The position numbers and the translations under genes are program-made. A stretch of 64,000 nucleotides of DNA from Cordylochernes scorpioides (Eukaryota; Arthropoda; Arachnida; Pseudoscorpiones; Chernetidae). Positions within the stretch are counted from its first letter, which is position 1; the number at the start of each line of letters is the position of its first letter. Positions 1 to 11,819 of this stretch are shown here, piece by piece. The stretch spans positions 23,642,116 to 23,706,115 of the forward strand of contig CP092879.1 in assembly GCA_030710605.1 (NCBI GenBank). The letters are read 5' to 3'. Under the pieces are notes generated by a model that had not been told where the DNA came from, made no database searches, and saw only the letters and a list, made by a program, of their open reading frames with translations.

Positions 1-1165
1 TAAGTTCTGATCTGAAGACTGAGCAAAAATCTGGGTTTCTTCTGTTCATTTTCTCAATGCCATTTGTGGTTTTGATGAGACAGCCACTGCCAGCGTGTCC
101 TAGCTCGTCTCTGCTACCATCGGTATAAATAGTTATTGCCTTTTTAGGAATGTTATTAATTATTTCTAATGATAATTGTTTTAAGTATTCTGGATTTTGG
201 CATTGTTTGTTGGTGGGTTCATTTAAAGTGGCATTAAAAATAACATTTTGTAGTGGTTCGCATGGAGAAATATTTTTCTGCTAAATAATTTTTTTCTACT
301 TTATATTTTAAAAATCCATTTCTTTTGGCCAGGTGGAGAGGGCCTTCTTTTTTGAGTCTTAGATTGGATTCCCAATTAAGTATGTAATTGGAAGTTCTGT
401 GTTTGTTTCCATAACTTGATTTTGTTTAAATATTTTGGCAGATTGTAGTTTCTTCTATCCTTTAAGGGCATAATGTCTGCCTCGTAAAGTACAATATCGT
501 TAGGGCAGGTATTTCGAAGACCTGTAATAATTCTAGCTGCACTTAGTTGTATCCTTTCCAGTGATTTTAGATTTGCTTCAGATGCTGTACCATAGATTTG
601 ATATCCATATTCCAGGATAGGTCTAATTAGAGATGTGTAAATTAATTTTAGTGTGGTTGCATCGGCTCCCCACTCTCTTCCTGGAATATATTTCAGGAAT
701 TTTATTCGGTCTCTTCCTTTTCTAATAACTTCTTCAATATGTTTACTGGAGTTAATTTCTGGATCCAGGGTGTAGCCAAGATATTTAGGATGTTTATTAT
801 ATTGTAATTGTTGTTCTATCAGAATAATTTTTGGCCTTATTTTGTATAGTTTCTTATCGGTAGTAAAATGACAGGTTTCAGATTTTTGGGGGTTAAATTC
901 TAATTTATGTTTATTAGCTAATTTTTCTAGGTGGAGAAGAGTCTTGTTCAAATCCCTTTCAGCTTTTTTCCAGTTAGTGTTACTGCTCCATAGAATAATG
1001 TCATCAGCGAAAAGTCCAATATTGGATTTATGTGAAATTTTTTATTCTATGCCTGCAATAAATAGGGTGAAGAGAGTTGGGCTAAAGACTGATCCTTGTG
1101 GTAATCCTTGGTACAATTTGAAGGTTTTAGATAGAGTTCCATTATATTTGACCCTGATGTATATA
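1..1165 (-). pseudogene. Non-LTR retrotransposon (Jockey-like) ORF2 fragment: RT C-terminal half plus RNase H
   Basis: On the minus strand, reading from about 1165 down, the translation gives an RT motif B region (QGLPQGSVFSP), then FADDII with the catalytic DD, then the RT thumb (KYLGYTLDPEI and LIYTSLIRPILEYG; open frame 951-376). A frame shift after 376 leads into an RNase H start (IYTDGSRDELG, then FRSEL) that runs off the window edge. An in-frame stop lies between the motif B region and FADD (around 1040-1050), so the copy is dead. The 5' end is cut at about 1165, where simple TA-rich sequence begins; this is typical 5' truncation of a LINE. RT with a downstream RNase H fits the Jockey/I/R1 group. 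It may belong to the same family as the LINE at 36163-38025, but the two fragments cover different parts of the element, so this cannot be tested here. Confidence 0.85.
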
Positions 1166-1209
1166 TTAAATTGTCTTATCTATCTATGTCTATATCTATA
1201 TGTATATAT

Positions 1210-1953
1210 TAAAGTGTCCAATATAAGATATAATTCTTGGTCGAAGCTATAGAAAATAGATAGATCCCCTTCCTCGAGATAAAATACCTTCTATGGTGAA
1301 CTGAACAGGCAGCTGGTGTAGTAAGCAGTTGGTGAGTAGGAGGTATGAGATAAAGTCCAACTGGACTCTGGTACCAACTTGCTGTACGAATTGGCCAATT
1401 TATCAAAAGAAGAAATTAATTTATTTAGACCGCATGCCCAACTATAATTAATAACTTCTTAGAATGGCTGAAACTATAGGAAACACTAATGAAACATTCC
1501 GAAATTTTTCCCCATTTGGAATTCCTTTTTATTTTCATCCAAATTTTTATAACTTACAGTTCATCACAAATCATGATAAATTTGGAGAATTTCCTTCGAA
1601 ATTCGGGGCAACGGATTATCCTAGCTGCTTCTGTGGTAAAGAAAATCAAAACTCAATACATTTATTTATAGAATGTCCAATCTTTCACAGCTACAGAAGT
1701 AATTATTTTTATCCCATCGAAGAAATTTTCGAATTTGTATATAACAAAAACACTTATGTAAGATTCAATAATTTCTGTAAATTCATTTTAGATTTTCTTT
1801 TCTGTTTGAGAAAACCAACCTTTCGTTTTTAATTTTGTTTTTATCCGGTTATTAAATTGTATATAAAATGAATTGTATATTGGTTGATAAAATGTATTTA
1901 GGCGCAAGTATCCCAAGCTGGGATATGGCGTCCGATATGTCAAAAAAAAAAAA
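1210..1953 (+). pseudogene. 5'-truncated LINE 3' end with poly-A tail
   Basis: The plus-strand reading at 1464-1832 ends with a cysteine/histidine motif typical of LINE ORF2 C-termini: CFCGKENQNSIHLFIECPIF, then a conserved Arg. Upstream (1265-1410) broken frames look like the linker between RNase H and this motif, with stops near 1300 and 1445. A 3' untranslated region follows, ending in a 14-15 A tract at about 1939-1953, the expected retrotransposed tail. In copy B the same unit is at 27430-28110 with an A-rich tail at about 28097-28108. The left edge of the A/B homology lies close to the truncated start of this LINE. Confidence 0.75.
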
Positions 1954-2654
1954 AACTTGCTGACGGCAACCATCATCTTGCCTCTGCTGGGCTGGCAGTC
2001 TCGTTCCTTATTCTATGCAAATATGTCGGCTCCACTTGTGCCTTGGCACTATGGACATATTGCAGTTTTATATTAAAAATCCATACTTTCGCTACAACTG
2101 TAAATTCCCGAAACCATAGGTAAGCTTGTCTGAAATCGTTAAAACTGGTGTTATTATTTATCATCACTTGTAAAGTATAGGAATATGCCCTAATATCTGT
2201 TCATTTGTCATAATGTCAATGTTTAGTAATAGGAATTTCGTTTGAAAATAATACTAGAATTTATAATATAATGCGACATATGATTGTAGAACGATGTTTA
2301 ACAATTATACCGCAAATGTTTCTTTTGAACGAAAAATATAAATTTATTTTAAGGAGAAATAACTATTATTTCTATCCTTAGGGATGAAGTATGAAAGGAT
2401 GAATTGTGAAGAGTAATGATAAACGAAAATAAAAACTAGAATTTCTAAAAGAAAATATTTCACTACACTATTAAACTTCAACAAGTAATGCATTGCTTTA
2501 TTAGAAGCTAAAAACGAACTTTTAATAAAGATGCGTATTAACAATCGCAATTGTAATATTAGCTAAAAAGGAATTTACAAAAAAAAAAACTCACAATATA
2601 TAAAGAAAAGCTGTTTTTCTTTAGGATTTGAATTGTGATATCAGTCTTGTTTTT

Positions 2655-2790
2655 AACATCTAGTGGAACAGAAATCAAATAAACAATTATTTAACCTGTT
2701 CACTGATATTTGGCCAACCCGATTTCTTGATAACAGGTTAAATCAATGTTTAATTGATTTCTGTTCCACTAGATGGCGTCCGCCATCTAA
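2655..2790. repeat. Small foldback element, terminal motif ccatctagtggaac
   Basis: Inverted arms (ctagtggaacagaaatca at the left, its reverse complement before the Cys-free motif actagatggcg at the right) surround a centre reading gatatttggccaaccc. The same centre and ends occur in the larger hammerhead-bearing foldback at 12510-13063, so this looks like an internally deleted relative without the ribozyme. Copy B partner: about 28808-28935. Confidence 0.7.
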
Positions 2791-3550
2791 AAACATGTGC
2801 TTCTGTTTAGGATATGCTTTCAATATTTTTAATATCAACATATTCAACTACACTATTAAACTTCAACTATTAATGCATTTATTTATTAGAAGCTAAAACG
2901 AACTTTCAATAAAAATGCGTATTAACAACCGAAATTGTAATATTAATTAAAATTAATTTACTCAAAAACTTACAATATATAAAGAAATGCTGTTTTTCTT
3001 TAGGATTTGAATTGTGATATTAGTCTTTTTATGCAGAGCGCTGTCTCTGTTGTTCTCAACTTTCACCCACACAAATTTCTATTCAACAGTGACTAAATTT
3101 CATTTCCATAAAAGAAATGCCTAATCTGAAAAAAAAGGTTTTTAAAATTAGAGAAGTTAGGAAAATAAATATATTCTATTGAGTTATGCGCTCCATTCTG
3201 AACAATATTAGATTAAAAGGAATTTTGAAGAATTCCTCAGAATTCTATATGAAAATACATTGTTGAAGATTCATTGATCAAATTCTATTAAGAATTGTAC
3301 CCATTGTGTATGGAACGATAATCCAATTGTTCAACATTGCGCTTACTGAATTCGAAATAAAGAAAATCAAATGCAAATTTGATCAAGTTAAACTCCGAAA
3401 TGAGATTTTTTATCATAGAGCGTTAGATAAATTGAAATTTTTATAAATTATGTATATTTGAAGAATGTTAAATTTGATTTTCTATTCATACGTGTAATGT
3501 TTTGTGAAATATATTGTGATTTACATACACATATGTAATTTTTACTTATA

Positions 3551-3578
3551 GTTTTTTTTTTGGGGGGGGGGGGGGGAG
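3551..3578 (+). repeat. Poly-T/poly-G homopolymer junction
   Basis: A run of about 10 T is followed by about 17 G, then GAGAG. In copy B (29709-29730) the G run is about half as long, so the tract is length-variable between the copies. Confidence 0.9.
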
Positions 3579-4836
3579 AGAAAGAAGATAGCTTGCCGTT
3601 ATTCTATTACTTTTTTTTTATTAGATAATTTTTCTTATAGTAAAAGAGAATATATGAGCAATAGTTACACAGAAATTATTTGAAAAGTAAAAATATAAAA
3701 TTCAGGTAAAAAAATTTCTTTCACCTGAATTTTAAGAGAATATAATCACAAATTCACAGAAATAATAGAACATCAGATGTTCTAGTTTAAAATATGTATA
3801 ATAAAATTTGTATGAAAAAATCGATTCCATTTTGAAAGGATCTAAAATTGCAAAAATTAGTTTTCTACTTTTATATTGCATTAATTTGCAAAAGGATGCA
3901 CCAATCCCGTTGAAAATGCATTTTGTTTCATTGTTTTGAGGCATTATTAACAGAAGAAATGTATTTTCGTCATACGAAATCCATACTTCTACAACTTTAA
4001 ATTTAATTCTAAAAAGTAGACATAAAATATACAAAAATTATTTTGTTATTTTTCATCAATGTGATTTCTAATTACAACACTTAAAGATACTTAATGTAAT
4101 AAAGGAAAATACTATTACAATACTTTCAATTAGTAGTATAGAATTAGGTTTCTTCTGTAGTTTTGAAGATTCTATAATAAGAAACATAAATGCCAAATTG
4201 ATTCGATAGATGACACCCAAATATATTTGATTTATAATTTAAATATAAAATATGGAATATCCGTATTAACTATTAGTTTTCTCGTCATCTATGCAAATCA
4301 CGATAGTATATGCAAATGCAGTAGGTGAGCACAGTTTTGAAATATGTAAAACCACAAAATGAAATAACCAAACACTCCTCCATACGAGAACAATTCTAGA
4401 AATTACCAGATAAGTCAACGATTTTATGCGGTCTTTTATTATTGTTCTTCTGTATTCATGGACAAATCTTATAAGGAAGCTGTACTTTTTATCATTAAAT
4501 TGGTATTCGGGCAATAACTCTGAAATTTATTTGATAACCAATGACCGTTATTGAAGACACACGAGGTAACCAAGTATGAATAAAATTGTCTGTCTCCTTC
4601 AAAACAAACAGAAGACCGGAGATATAAAGGATTTTTCAATTCCTTAAGTTTTGTCGATGAGTGGTATATATGTATAATTCTAAAATTTCAGAAAACTAGT
4701 GATGAGAGATTGTTTTTCAAGGGACCATAAAATTCGTATTTGATAATTCCTTGTTCTTGTTTCAAAACCACTTCATTGGGTACCGCTCAACAAGAGCAAC
4801 CTAGTTTATGATAAATGCAACAAAGAATAATATGTG

Positions 4837-4925
4837 AAGGTTATTCACATATTAAACAAAATGTTAACGCGGGATTCAATCCCGGTTCATGACTGTCAGG
4901 AATCGGGGGTGTTACCCACTCGTCC
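4837..4925 (-). repeat. ~90-bp tRNA-derived SINE
   Basis: On the minus strand the element begins GGACGAGTGGGTAACACC (A-box-like) and contains a T-arm/B-box hairpin CGGGATTGAATCCCG, then a short tail ending ATAACCTT. The same unit lies inside LINE B at 37336-37425, where its limits are set by a 9-bp target duplication, and in copy B at 41390-41479. Its size and the paired promoter boxes fit a minimal tRNA-derived SINE. The parent tRNA cannot be named; the anticodon arm is degenerate. Confidence 0.75.
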
Positions 4926-5507
4926 ATCATGATAATTCCTCCTATATCAAATTGAATAATGGAATTTGTTAAATTCACACGTGACATTTTCGAGATAAAA
5001 TAGTTTGAAAATTTGTTTTTTAATCGTTTCTATACTTCCCATGTAATATTATGTAATTCAAATTTCACATTTTCTATCTATTACCTTTACAGTTATCAGA
5101 GTTTTATACCTTTTCTATTGTGATATTTTGCGAACCTGTAAGGTTTTTTTGATAAGTTAAATTAATATGTTTTTCTGATAACTTATATTTCTATTGTAGT
5201 TATCATTATTATATTTCATTTTGTTGTTTTACGCTGTTTTTAATCAACAAAAACTTTACATCAGAACCTCTTGAGATAGTCTAATAATTATTAGAAAATA
5301 TACTTTGGACTATAAAAGGAAGACCCCGATGATTACCGATATATATATTTAATTTATTATTCAACAATGAAAGCGAATACTAAGCAACTGAATATTTTTT
5401 TAATTATAAATTATATTACAGTTAAGTGAGAAAACGAATAGAAATCCTTTTCGAAATATTTTAATTTTTATCTTTTTCAAAATTTGATCCAAGTATTATA
5501 TATATAC

Positions 5508-5560
5508 TAGCGGATGTGTACCCGGCTTCGCCCGGGTTTTATCCGAGTGAAAGTTTGCCT
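5508..5560. repeat. Recurrent GC hairpin motif (ACTAGC..ACCCGGCTTCGCCCGGG)
   Basis: A short GC-rich stem-loop (cccggcttcgcccggg, then tttatccg) starts with atactagcgg and sits in AT-rich sequence. Variants occur at 7424-7470 (cccgggcaacgcccggg), 43346, 45263, 57063 (degenerate) and, more weakly, at 5893 and 54188. It looks like a conserved terminus of a dispersed repeat family, but I do not know the family. Confidence 0.6.
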
Positions 5561-5754
5561 AACGAATATTATTGATAAAATTATTATTGATAATAATATT
5601 CCGGAACACACAGAATATTTTGATAATAATGATAATAATATTCGTTGTATTATATATTTATATAATATATAAAATATATTTTTCGAGCAAACATATCCAC
5701 TCTCTCTACTGAATATATTTTAAAAAAGATATATATAAATAAAAAATATCTAGA

Positions 5755-5794
5755 GATAAACTACACGATATTAGCCAAAAGGCCGAGAAACGAT
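5755..5794 (-). pseudogene. U2 snRNA 5'-end fragment
   Basis: The minus strand reads ATCGTTTCTCGGCCTTTTGG followed by CTAATATC and GTGTAGT. This matches the strongly conserved first ~40 nt of spliceosomal U2 snRNA, including most of the branch-site-pairing GTGTAGTA segment, then diverges. There is no Sm site or 3' stem-loop, so it is a truncated U2-derived sequence rather than a working gene. The copy B partner is at about 43593-43631. Confidence 0.8.
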
Positions 5795-6978
5795 ATTTTA
5801 TATATTGAGATGACCTGGCTTCGTGTGTGTCTTCTGCTCGAATGAATGTTTCGCAGGTAGAATTTTGTTCTGCTTACTGAAAATTATTAACTGGCTTCGC
5901 CCGTGGTCTGTTTTAGTGAATATTCCCCTAAAGAATTTTGGTTATGTCAATCAAGCATGATACAGCAATATTGTCATCATAATTTCTGACTAAAAAGAAT
6001 ATTGTTGCTCATTACCTGGTTATTTATAATTTTTCTTGGTTAAAGCGCGACAAAAACTCTTCCAGATTTGACTCTCTTCCCTGTTCAAATTTCAGCGAGT
6101 TTAGTTACATATTGAGGGCGTGCATAGCCGACAAACATATATATATGTTTAACACAAAAAGGTTACAATATTTTCTTTAAATATATATTAATATTGAAAT
6201 GCCAAGTTTTTTTACAACGCGTCTTTGGAATATTATATTACCATATTTCTAATTAAATTTATTATACTTGGAACACATTTTAGCATTTTTAGAATTTATA
6301 AATGTAATTTCACCAGATGCCTCGAGAGGCGCTGCTTGCGAGTGAAAGTAGAAAATTTGCAAATAAATTGTAAAGAATATTTATTTCAAATCGAATTCAA
6401 ACCAGAAATCTTCACAGTAGTATAGTAAATAACTTCCTAAAGTTTCGAGGCGATTGGATAATCTTACCTTTTTAAAAACATTCATCGTGTGAACAAACTA
6501 ACATTCAACGTGTAAACAAACCACGTGTTAATTATTAAACAATCAAATTCATTTATCGTCGCGACCAGTGCTGCGCTCAAACGGTAAAAGGCTGGAACTA
6601 TCGCTTGTTGTTTTTTTATTTTTTTTTAAAAGCACTTTAACTTTTTTAGTTTTTTGAATAGCCTATATGTTAAACGAAATCTTCAGCTACCTACATGCGA
6701 AATTTCATAATGATTGATTCAGTAGATTTTGCGCTATGCGATAACAAACATCGATTTTGAATTTCATTTTTATAGATATAAGGATATCAATTCAAACATT
6801 GTCTTAGAGAGAAAATCAAAACTTTGAATAAAATTGGAAGCATCCGACTATAAAGTGAGATCCAAAGAAATTCCTTACAACTCTTAGATTTAATCAACAA
6901 TATTAGAAGATCGAATTTTTACCTGCAAAGACCTAGTATATTTATATAAAGGAAGCCCTTTCGCTTTTCACAGACACA

Positions 6979-7188
6979 TTGATGTATTTGAAAACTTTGA
7001 ATTATATTCTTTTTGAGTGTCATTATATTAGCAAAGAAAGAGAGACGTTCTTCTCAAAAGTAAACTTCAGCCAAATTACCTCAGTGCAAAGTATTTTAAC
7101 CAGAACCGCATCAAGTCGAATGGTTGCTCTGTACCTATACAACTTTTACAAAGCAGTAAGGTCTGAAAATAGAGCAATCCATACTTAA
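6979..7188 (+). pseudogene. LINE ORF2 C-terminal relic
   Basis: This short open frame reads LNYILFECHYISKERETFF, then a basic tail. It resembles the HILFxCP...R end of Jockey-like LINE ORF2 proteins, with the first cysteines lost. It is repeated in copy B at 44820-45030 with a stop. Assignment rests on the short motif only. Confidence 0.5.
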
Positions 7189-7194
7189 ATCATT

Positions 7195-7281
7195 AGATAG
7201 TAAAAAGACATATATTGGATTGAATAAAATATTTATTTGCCAATATTTTATTTCAATCCAATATATTCTTTTTTACTATCT
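7195..7281. repeat. 87-bp foldback
   Basis: Nearly perfect inverted arms (agatagtaaaaagacatat at the left, its complement at the right) enclose a short centre. It is flanked by related AAAGCAGTAAG sequences. Copy B partner: 45034-45120. It could be a very small MITE. Confidence 0.75.
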
Positions 7282-7569
7282 AAAGCAGTAAGTAAGAAAA
7301 TTAATCTCCTCAACTGCATGATGGTGATTGATCGTGGGAATACTGTTGCAAGCCGGCAATGAAAGAAAAGAATCTGTATAAAACTCGTGTCTTAATAAAG
7401 GCTTGGTGTGTGTAAATTATACTAGCCGAATGACCCGGGCAACGCCCGGGTTTTACCCGATTAAATGCTTCTATTCAAATACTATTCGTTACAATTATAA
7501 ATTGGCGCCGTGGATGTCATTCTTGTATAATATATAAATGAGTTTTAAAAATAAAAAAAAAATAAAAAA

Positions 7570-7634
7570 TGCATCGGCCGGGAATCGAACCCGGGGCGCC
7601 CGCGTGGCAGGCGAGCATTCTTACCACTGAACCA
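7570..7634 (-). pseudogene. tRNA-Gly(GCC) pseudogene lacking its 5' acceptor strand
   Basis: On the minus strand the D-arm, anticodon arm (CTGCCAC loop, anticodon GCC), T-arm and 3' acceptor strand CCGATGC match the tRNA-Gly at 57708-57778. The 5' acceptor strand GCATCGG is replaced by unrelated sequence, so the acceptor stem cannot form. One extra base sits in the D loop region compared with copy B (45408-45471). The replacing sequence (aaaagcaaacggtgacagaatt) also flanks the tRNA-Gly at 57617 and 57817. Confidence 0.85.
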
Positions 7635-9244
7635 AAAGCAAACGGTGACAGAATTAAGAACGCATGACGCTGATAACTGTATATAGAATTCTAGGGATCC
7701 AATCATTGTTTGTAAAAAGGTTATTGATACTTCTGGTCTCTCTTGGAGAGGTCGTCCTTCATTGGAGGTTTGATTATTTGGAATTTTTTTATACGTGAAA
7801 CTGGCCAATCAGGAAGGTGGTAGTTTAAGGAAAGTGATAGTATATACATGACATGTTTTTTAAAGTATTAATAGAGAAACACTCTTTTTACCTTTTCGAT
7901 AAATTAGCAAAACTATATCTCTAGAAGCTAAAATATTATTTTATTATGCAAATCAAATTGTGAATATGCAGTTATGTAGATGAAGGTGATCAGAAGGATA
8001 TCTGGGATCAAGGTGTCATTAGGACTTACCGAAGTCCATCAAGGGACTCTCTAAATCCCAGCTCCACTAATCCTGTCTGACCCAATCAATAGCCACCACG
8101 TCTCTCTCTTTTATTTTCACAGTCTTTCCACTCGAATACCACATTGTCGCTGAATGTTCCTTTTGGAACGATATTTTGTTAATATTGATAGACTTGTCTT
8201 TTGTAAGACATATTAATATATTTTCAAGTTTCAAAATGATCAATAATTCATGGTTTTATTCTTCAATATATATCATATTAATTATTATATAAAGCAACAG
8301 AACGTTGATTAAAAGTTAAAATCTAATCGTATGGTATATTTCCTTTAAAATAACAATATTTACTACTGTTCCATAACAAAAGGGGAAAACTAAGAAAACG
8401 GTTTTTAATCCTTTAATTATTTTAATATAAAACAGTATTAATTTTTAATATATATAAATATTGATATATAAAACCTAGTCAGTCTATTTCTCTATTTACT
8501 AAGTTCATTAACCTTTTTTCGTAGTTAATTCTTAAATTTTTTGATTATATAAATCCTTAAATTCTCATTTTCTATATCAATACATATATAATTTTATCTT
8601 TAAAAAACTATATAATCTCTTTCCATCACATTGTTTATACGTTTTATTTTGCTGAAGAAGCACTTGCCCGAATGTATATTTTGATATGTTATTCAAGTAA
8701 GTAAGAAGGATGAATCCGTAACCAATTTAACTTACTTGTTACTTAAACAACAACAAAACAAATATTGGTATATATCTTTACATGAAAACAACAGAAACAA
8801 TAATTATTATTTACAAGTTCCTTTTCAAACACGAGCTAATCTATAGACATTGTTACTCTGTGACTATTGACAATTAAAAATAGTTTATTGACATCTAGTC
8901 AACGGTCAAGAGAGAGTTTACAGAGTTTAAAATAGTAGAGAAAATATATACACAAGACGAGGCCTTCTCCAAAGGGACGTTAGGATCCTGTCAGGAGCTT
9001 AGAATCGTCTTGAGTTCAGACAGGCCCTTGCGAGTTATGGAATCCGTGTCCCTAGCATGCTCGATGACTGTCATTGTTACTCTGTGTAATATTCCAACAT
9101 ATTTAACCAAGAAAATAAAGAGTTACGGCATCTTATTATAATAGTATACAGTATGCCAAGATTGCTATATATTGGTCAATAAATTTATTTTCAATGATCC
9201 TTTTTTATAAATTGCCATCTAGCGATAAGGTAAACAATAGTTAC

Positions 9245-9423
9245 ATTTACTGGACATGTGTTTCTTTTTAATAATATCATCAAATATTATCTCTCTAGAC
9301 CTTACTGCAATGATAAAAGTTATTGAATGAAAGGGATTGGTTCTTTCAATAACTTTTATCATTGCACAAGGTCTATATAGATAATATTTGACGCTATTAA
9401 AGATAAACACATGTCCAGTAAAT
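9245..9423. repeat. 178-bp foldback (MITE-like)
   Basis: Arms starting tttactggacatgtgtttc run inward to a loop around aaagggattggttc and return as the complement. Mismatches are scattered along the arms. The copy B partner at 47475-47652 has its own substitutions. No coding content. Confidence 0.75.
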
Positions 9424-9811
9424 TTAAATGATATAAGAATATAAACAGTATCTTCTCAACTAATAGCTATGCCTGTAGAAGAATTATAAAGATCCGAAAT
9501 CTTGCACTTTACACACAAATAAAGAAACACATTACTATTATTTATATTCTTATTTCATACTTTATAGCAATTTTCTCTTCTAAAGTAAATTTAATTGTTA
9601 CAAATTTTAGGAATACCTTTACATACCATATCGTATTGAATCATACTCAATAATGGCTAACACATACAAATAATTGAGCTTTTAAAATAAGATGGTATGA
9701 ATCAGTGGCCTACAAATTAACTCTTACTAAGCATTCTAAATATAAAAGTATTTGACATACAATATATTGAAGATATATTACAAAAATAGAAATATACATA
9801 TATGAAAAAAT

Positions 9812-10125
9812 TTATATATGTCATAATATATGCTCTTCCAGGATTAATAAAACAAACCTACAGTCAACGAGAGAGAGATGGGCAGCTAAAGCGAGACACT
9901 TTAGACATCACGACATTCCAAAGGGGGGGCAAAAGGGGCCCGCCCGTCAACACCTGGGGACAGATAGCCGGGGGGTGACCACACACGAAAAACGGCCGTT
10001 CAGCGCATAGAACCTCGCTCCCTCCCTCTCTCTCGGCTGGCTGCCTGGGTTATTGCTCTACCAACTCGTCGTGTGATTATTTCTCTCCTCACCACATTAT
10101 TACCACTATATTTCCACATATATAT
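9812..10125. other. GC-rich block present only in copy A
   Basis: Copy B runs directly from tatatgaaaaaa to taaaaaaggtcagg (about 48030-48065). Copy A has about 0.3 kb of extra, strikingly GC-richer sequence here, including aaagggggggcaaaaggggc and a cggctggctgcctggg stretch. No coding frame, tRNA or target duplication could be recognised. It is either an insertion in A or a deletion in B. Confidence 0.7.
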
Positions 10126-10358
10126 ATAAAAAATAAAAAGGTCAGGTGTTGATAACAAATATAAATAGGGCATATTCTAACCAGGAGCACATGTGCTTGT
10201 CAGAAGGCAGAGCACCATCTTGTTTATATTCTTATTTCATACTTTATAGCAATTTTCTCTTCTAAAGTAATTTTAATTGTTACAAATTTTAGGAATACTT
10301 CTACTTACGATATCGTATTGAATCATACTCAATAATGGCTAACACATACAAACAATTG

Positions 10359-10881
10359 GTTTGGTTTGGGCGATTTAACTTTTGAAGAATTGCTTATACG
10401 CTTTTCAAAATGATTTATATAATATGAAAGTCAATTACAGGTTTGAAAAATAAAATTAAATTTTCAACGCCCTTTTTTCATCATATATATATATGGAGGG
10501 AGTTGAGGGACATTATTCGGAGCCATTCGGCTGGCAGTTCCAGACTGGTCGATACGTGATAAATCACAGACGATGGAACTGGAGGAAGGATTACTCAAAT
10601 AAAATTCTTGGCTGTTTAACTCCCGTAAAATCGCCTTTGTTATTCTAGACTTTTTTTTTCAAGGTAAATCTCCAATTTTTTATTCCAAAGCACATTTTAA
10701 TGTCCCTCAATAAGTTTTTGTTTCTCTATTAGATTACTCCTTATGCAGGATTTAAAAGCTATTTGGTTTGGGCGATTTAACTTTTGAAGAATTGCTTATA
10801 CGCTTTTCAAAATGATTTATATAATATACAAGTCGGTTACAGGTTTGAAAAATAAACTTAAATTTTCAACGCCCCTTTTTT
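10359..10881. repeat. ~115-bp direct repeats bounding a ~290-bp unit
   Basis: Segments 10359-10478 and 10762-10881 both run from tttggtttgggcgatttaac to caacgcccc and differ by a few bases. They enclose 10479-10761, which contains a GC-richer stretch (gagccattcggctggcag). The same arrangement is in copy B (about 48279-48800). It resembles a miniature element with terminal direct repeats, or a tandem duplication with period about 403 bp; no target duplication was recognised. Confidence 0.6.
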
Positions 10882-11012
10882 CCCAATATTATCAGTTGAT
10901 GGTCAATTATTTGAATATATGTAAGGTATTTCACATATGATTTGGAGGTTTAGATAAAATTCGAAGCAGTATTTGCGCCGCGTGAAGACTAAGAATCTTA
11001 AATACACTTTTA

Positions 11013-11300
11013 ACTAAAATTTACTTTATATATAATATGACCATTCTATTCACGGACTAAAGGTGCTATATAGATATATATCTAAAAACTCAAATATTTC
11101 TATATTTTAAAAATATATATTTTATTTTTATTCATTGATATTTTTACTTTTGGTTAACTAAAATTTACTTTATATATAATATGACCATTCTATTCACGGA
11201 CTAAAGGTGTTATATATATATCTAAAAACTCAAATATTTCTATATTTTAAAAATATATATTTTATTTTTATTTCATTTATATTTTTACTTTTGGTTATCA
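11013..11300 (+). repeat. 143-bp tandem duplication specific to copy A
   Basis: The segment from ttaactaaaatttactttat through attgatatttttacttttgg occurs twice in a row in copy A but once in copy B (about 48930-49080). The duplication therefore arose in A, or was lost in B, after the copies separated. Confidence 0.8.
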
Positions 11301-11819
11301 TCGTTTTTAGAAAGACTTTCAGTTTTGTTGTAAATATGCGTAGTTAATATATCTATCTTTTTGAATCACTAATATAGGATTAACTTTATAAATTCTATAT
11401 AATGTAAAAATAACTAATGTGTAATATTTCCTCAAGTAATTGAAATAAAAGCTACTTGACGGTAAATAATTATCTTTTTCTTATCACGACTGCACCTCAA
11501 CCCTTTATCTTATCGATCCATTGTCTTATCAACCGTTTCTCTAACAACAACTAATTATTCATAACATATATATATTTATAAACAAATGTAAAGGCATACA
11601 TGTATGACAGCGCAAATGTCACTAGGGGGACATAGCGCTTTAAATTGAAATAAAAACCTTTTTACTCATTATTTATTTTATCGTATATAAATATTAAAAA
11701 CTCATCTATCTATTATTAAATATATCTTTGTTCCACTGGATCAAATCCTCGTCGTACCATCATCCAAACAATAAAACATTTTTACTGAACTTCTGAAATT
11801 ATATAAATGTTTAGAACGC

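Noticed and set aside
2663..2896. 77-codon ORF (and 28816-29049 in copy B)
   Set aside because: It spans the inverted arms of a foldback element and is explained by the repeat.
6225..6425. 66-codon ORF (also 44062-44313 in copy B)
   Set aside because: Frame is not maintained between the two copies and matches no family; likely chance.
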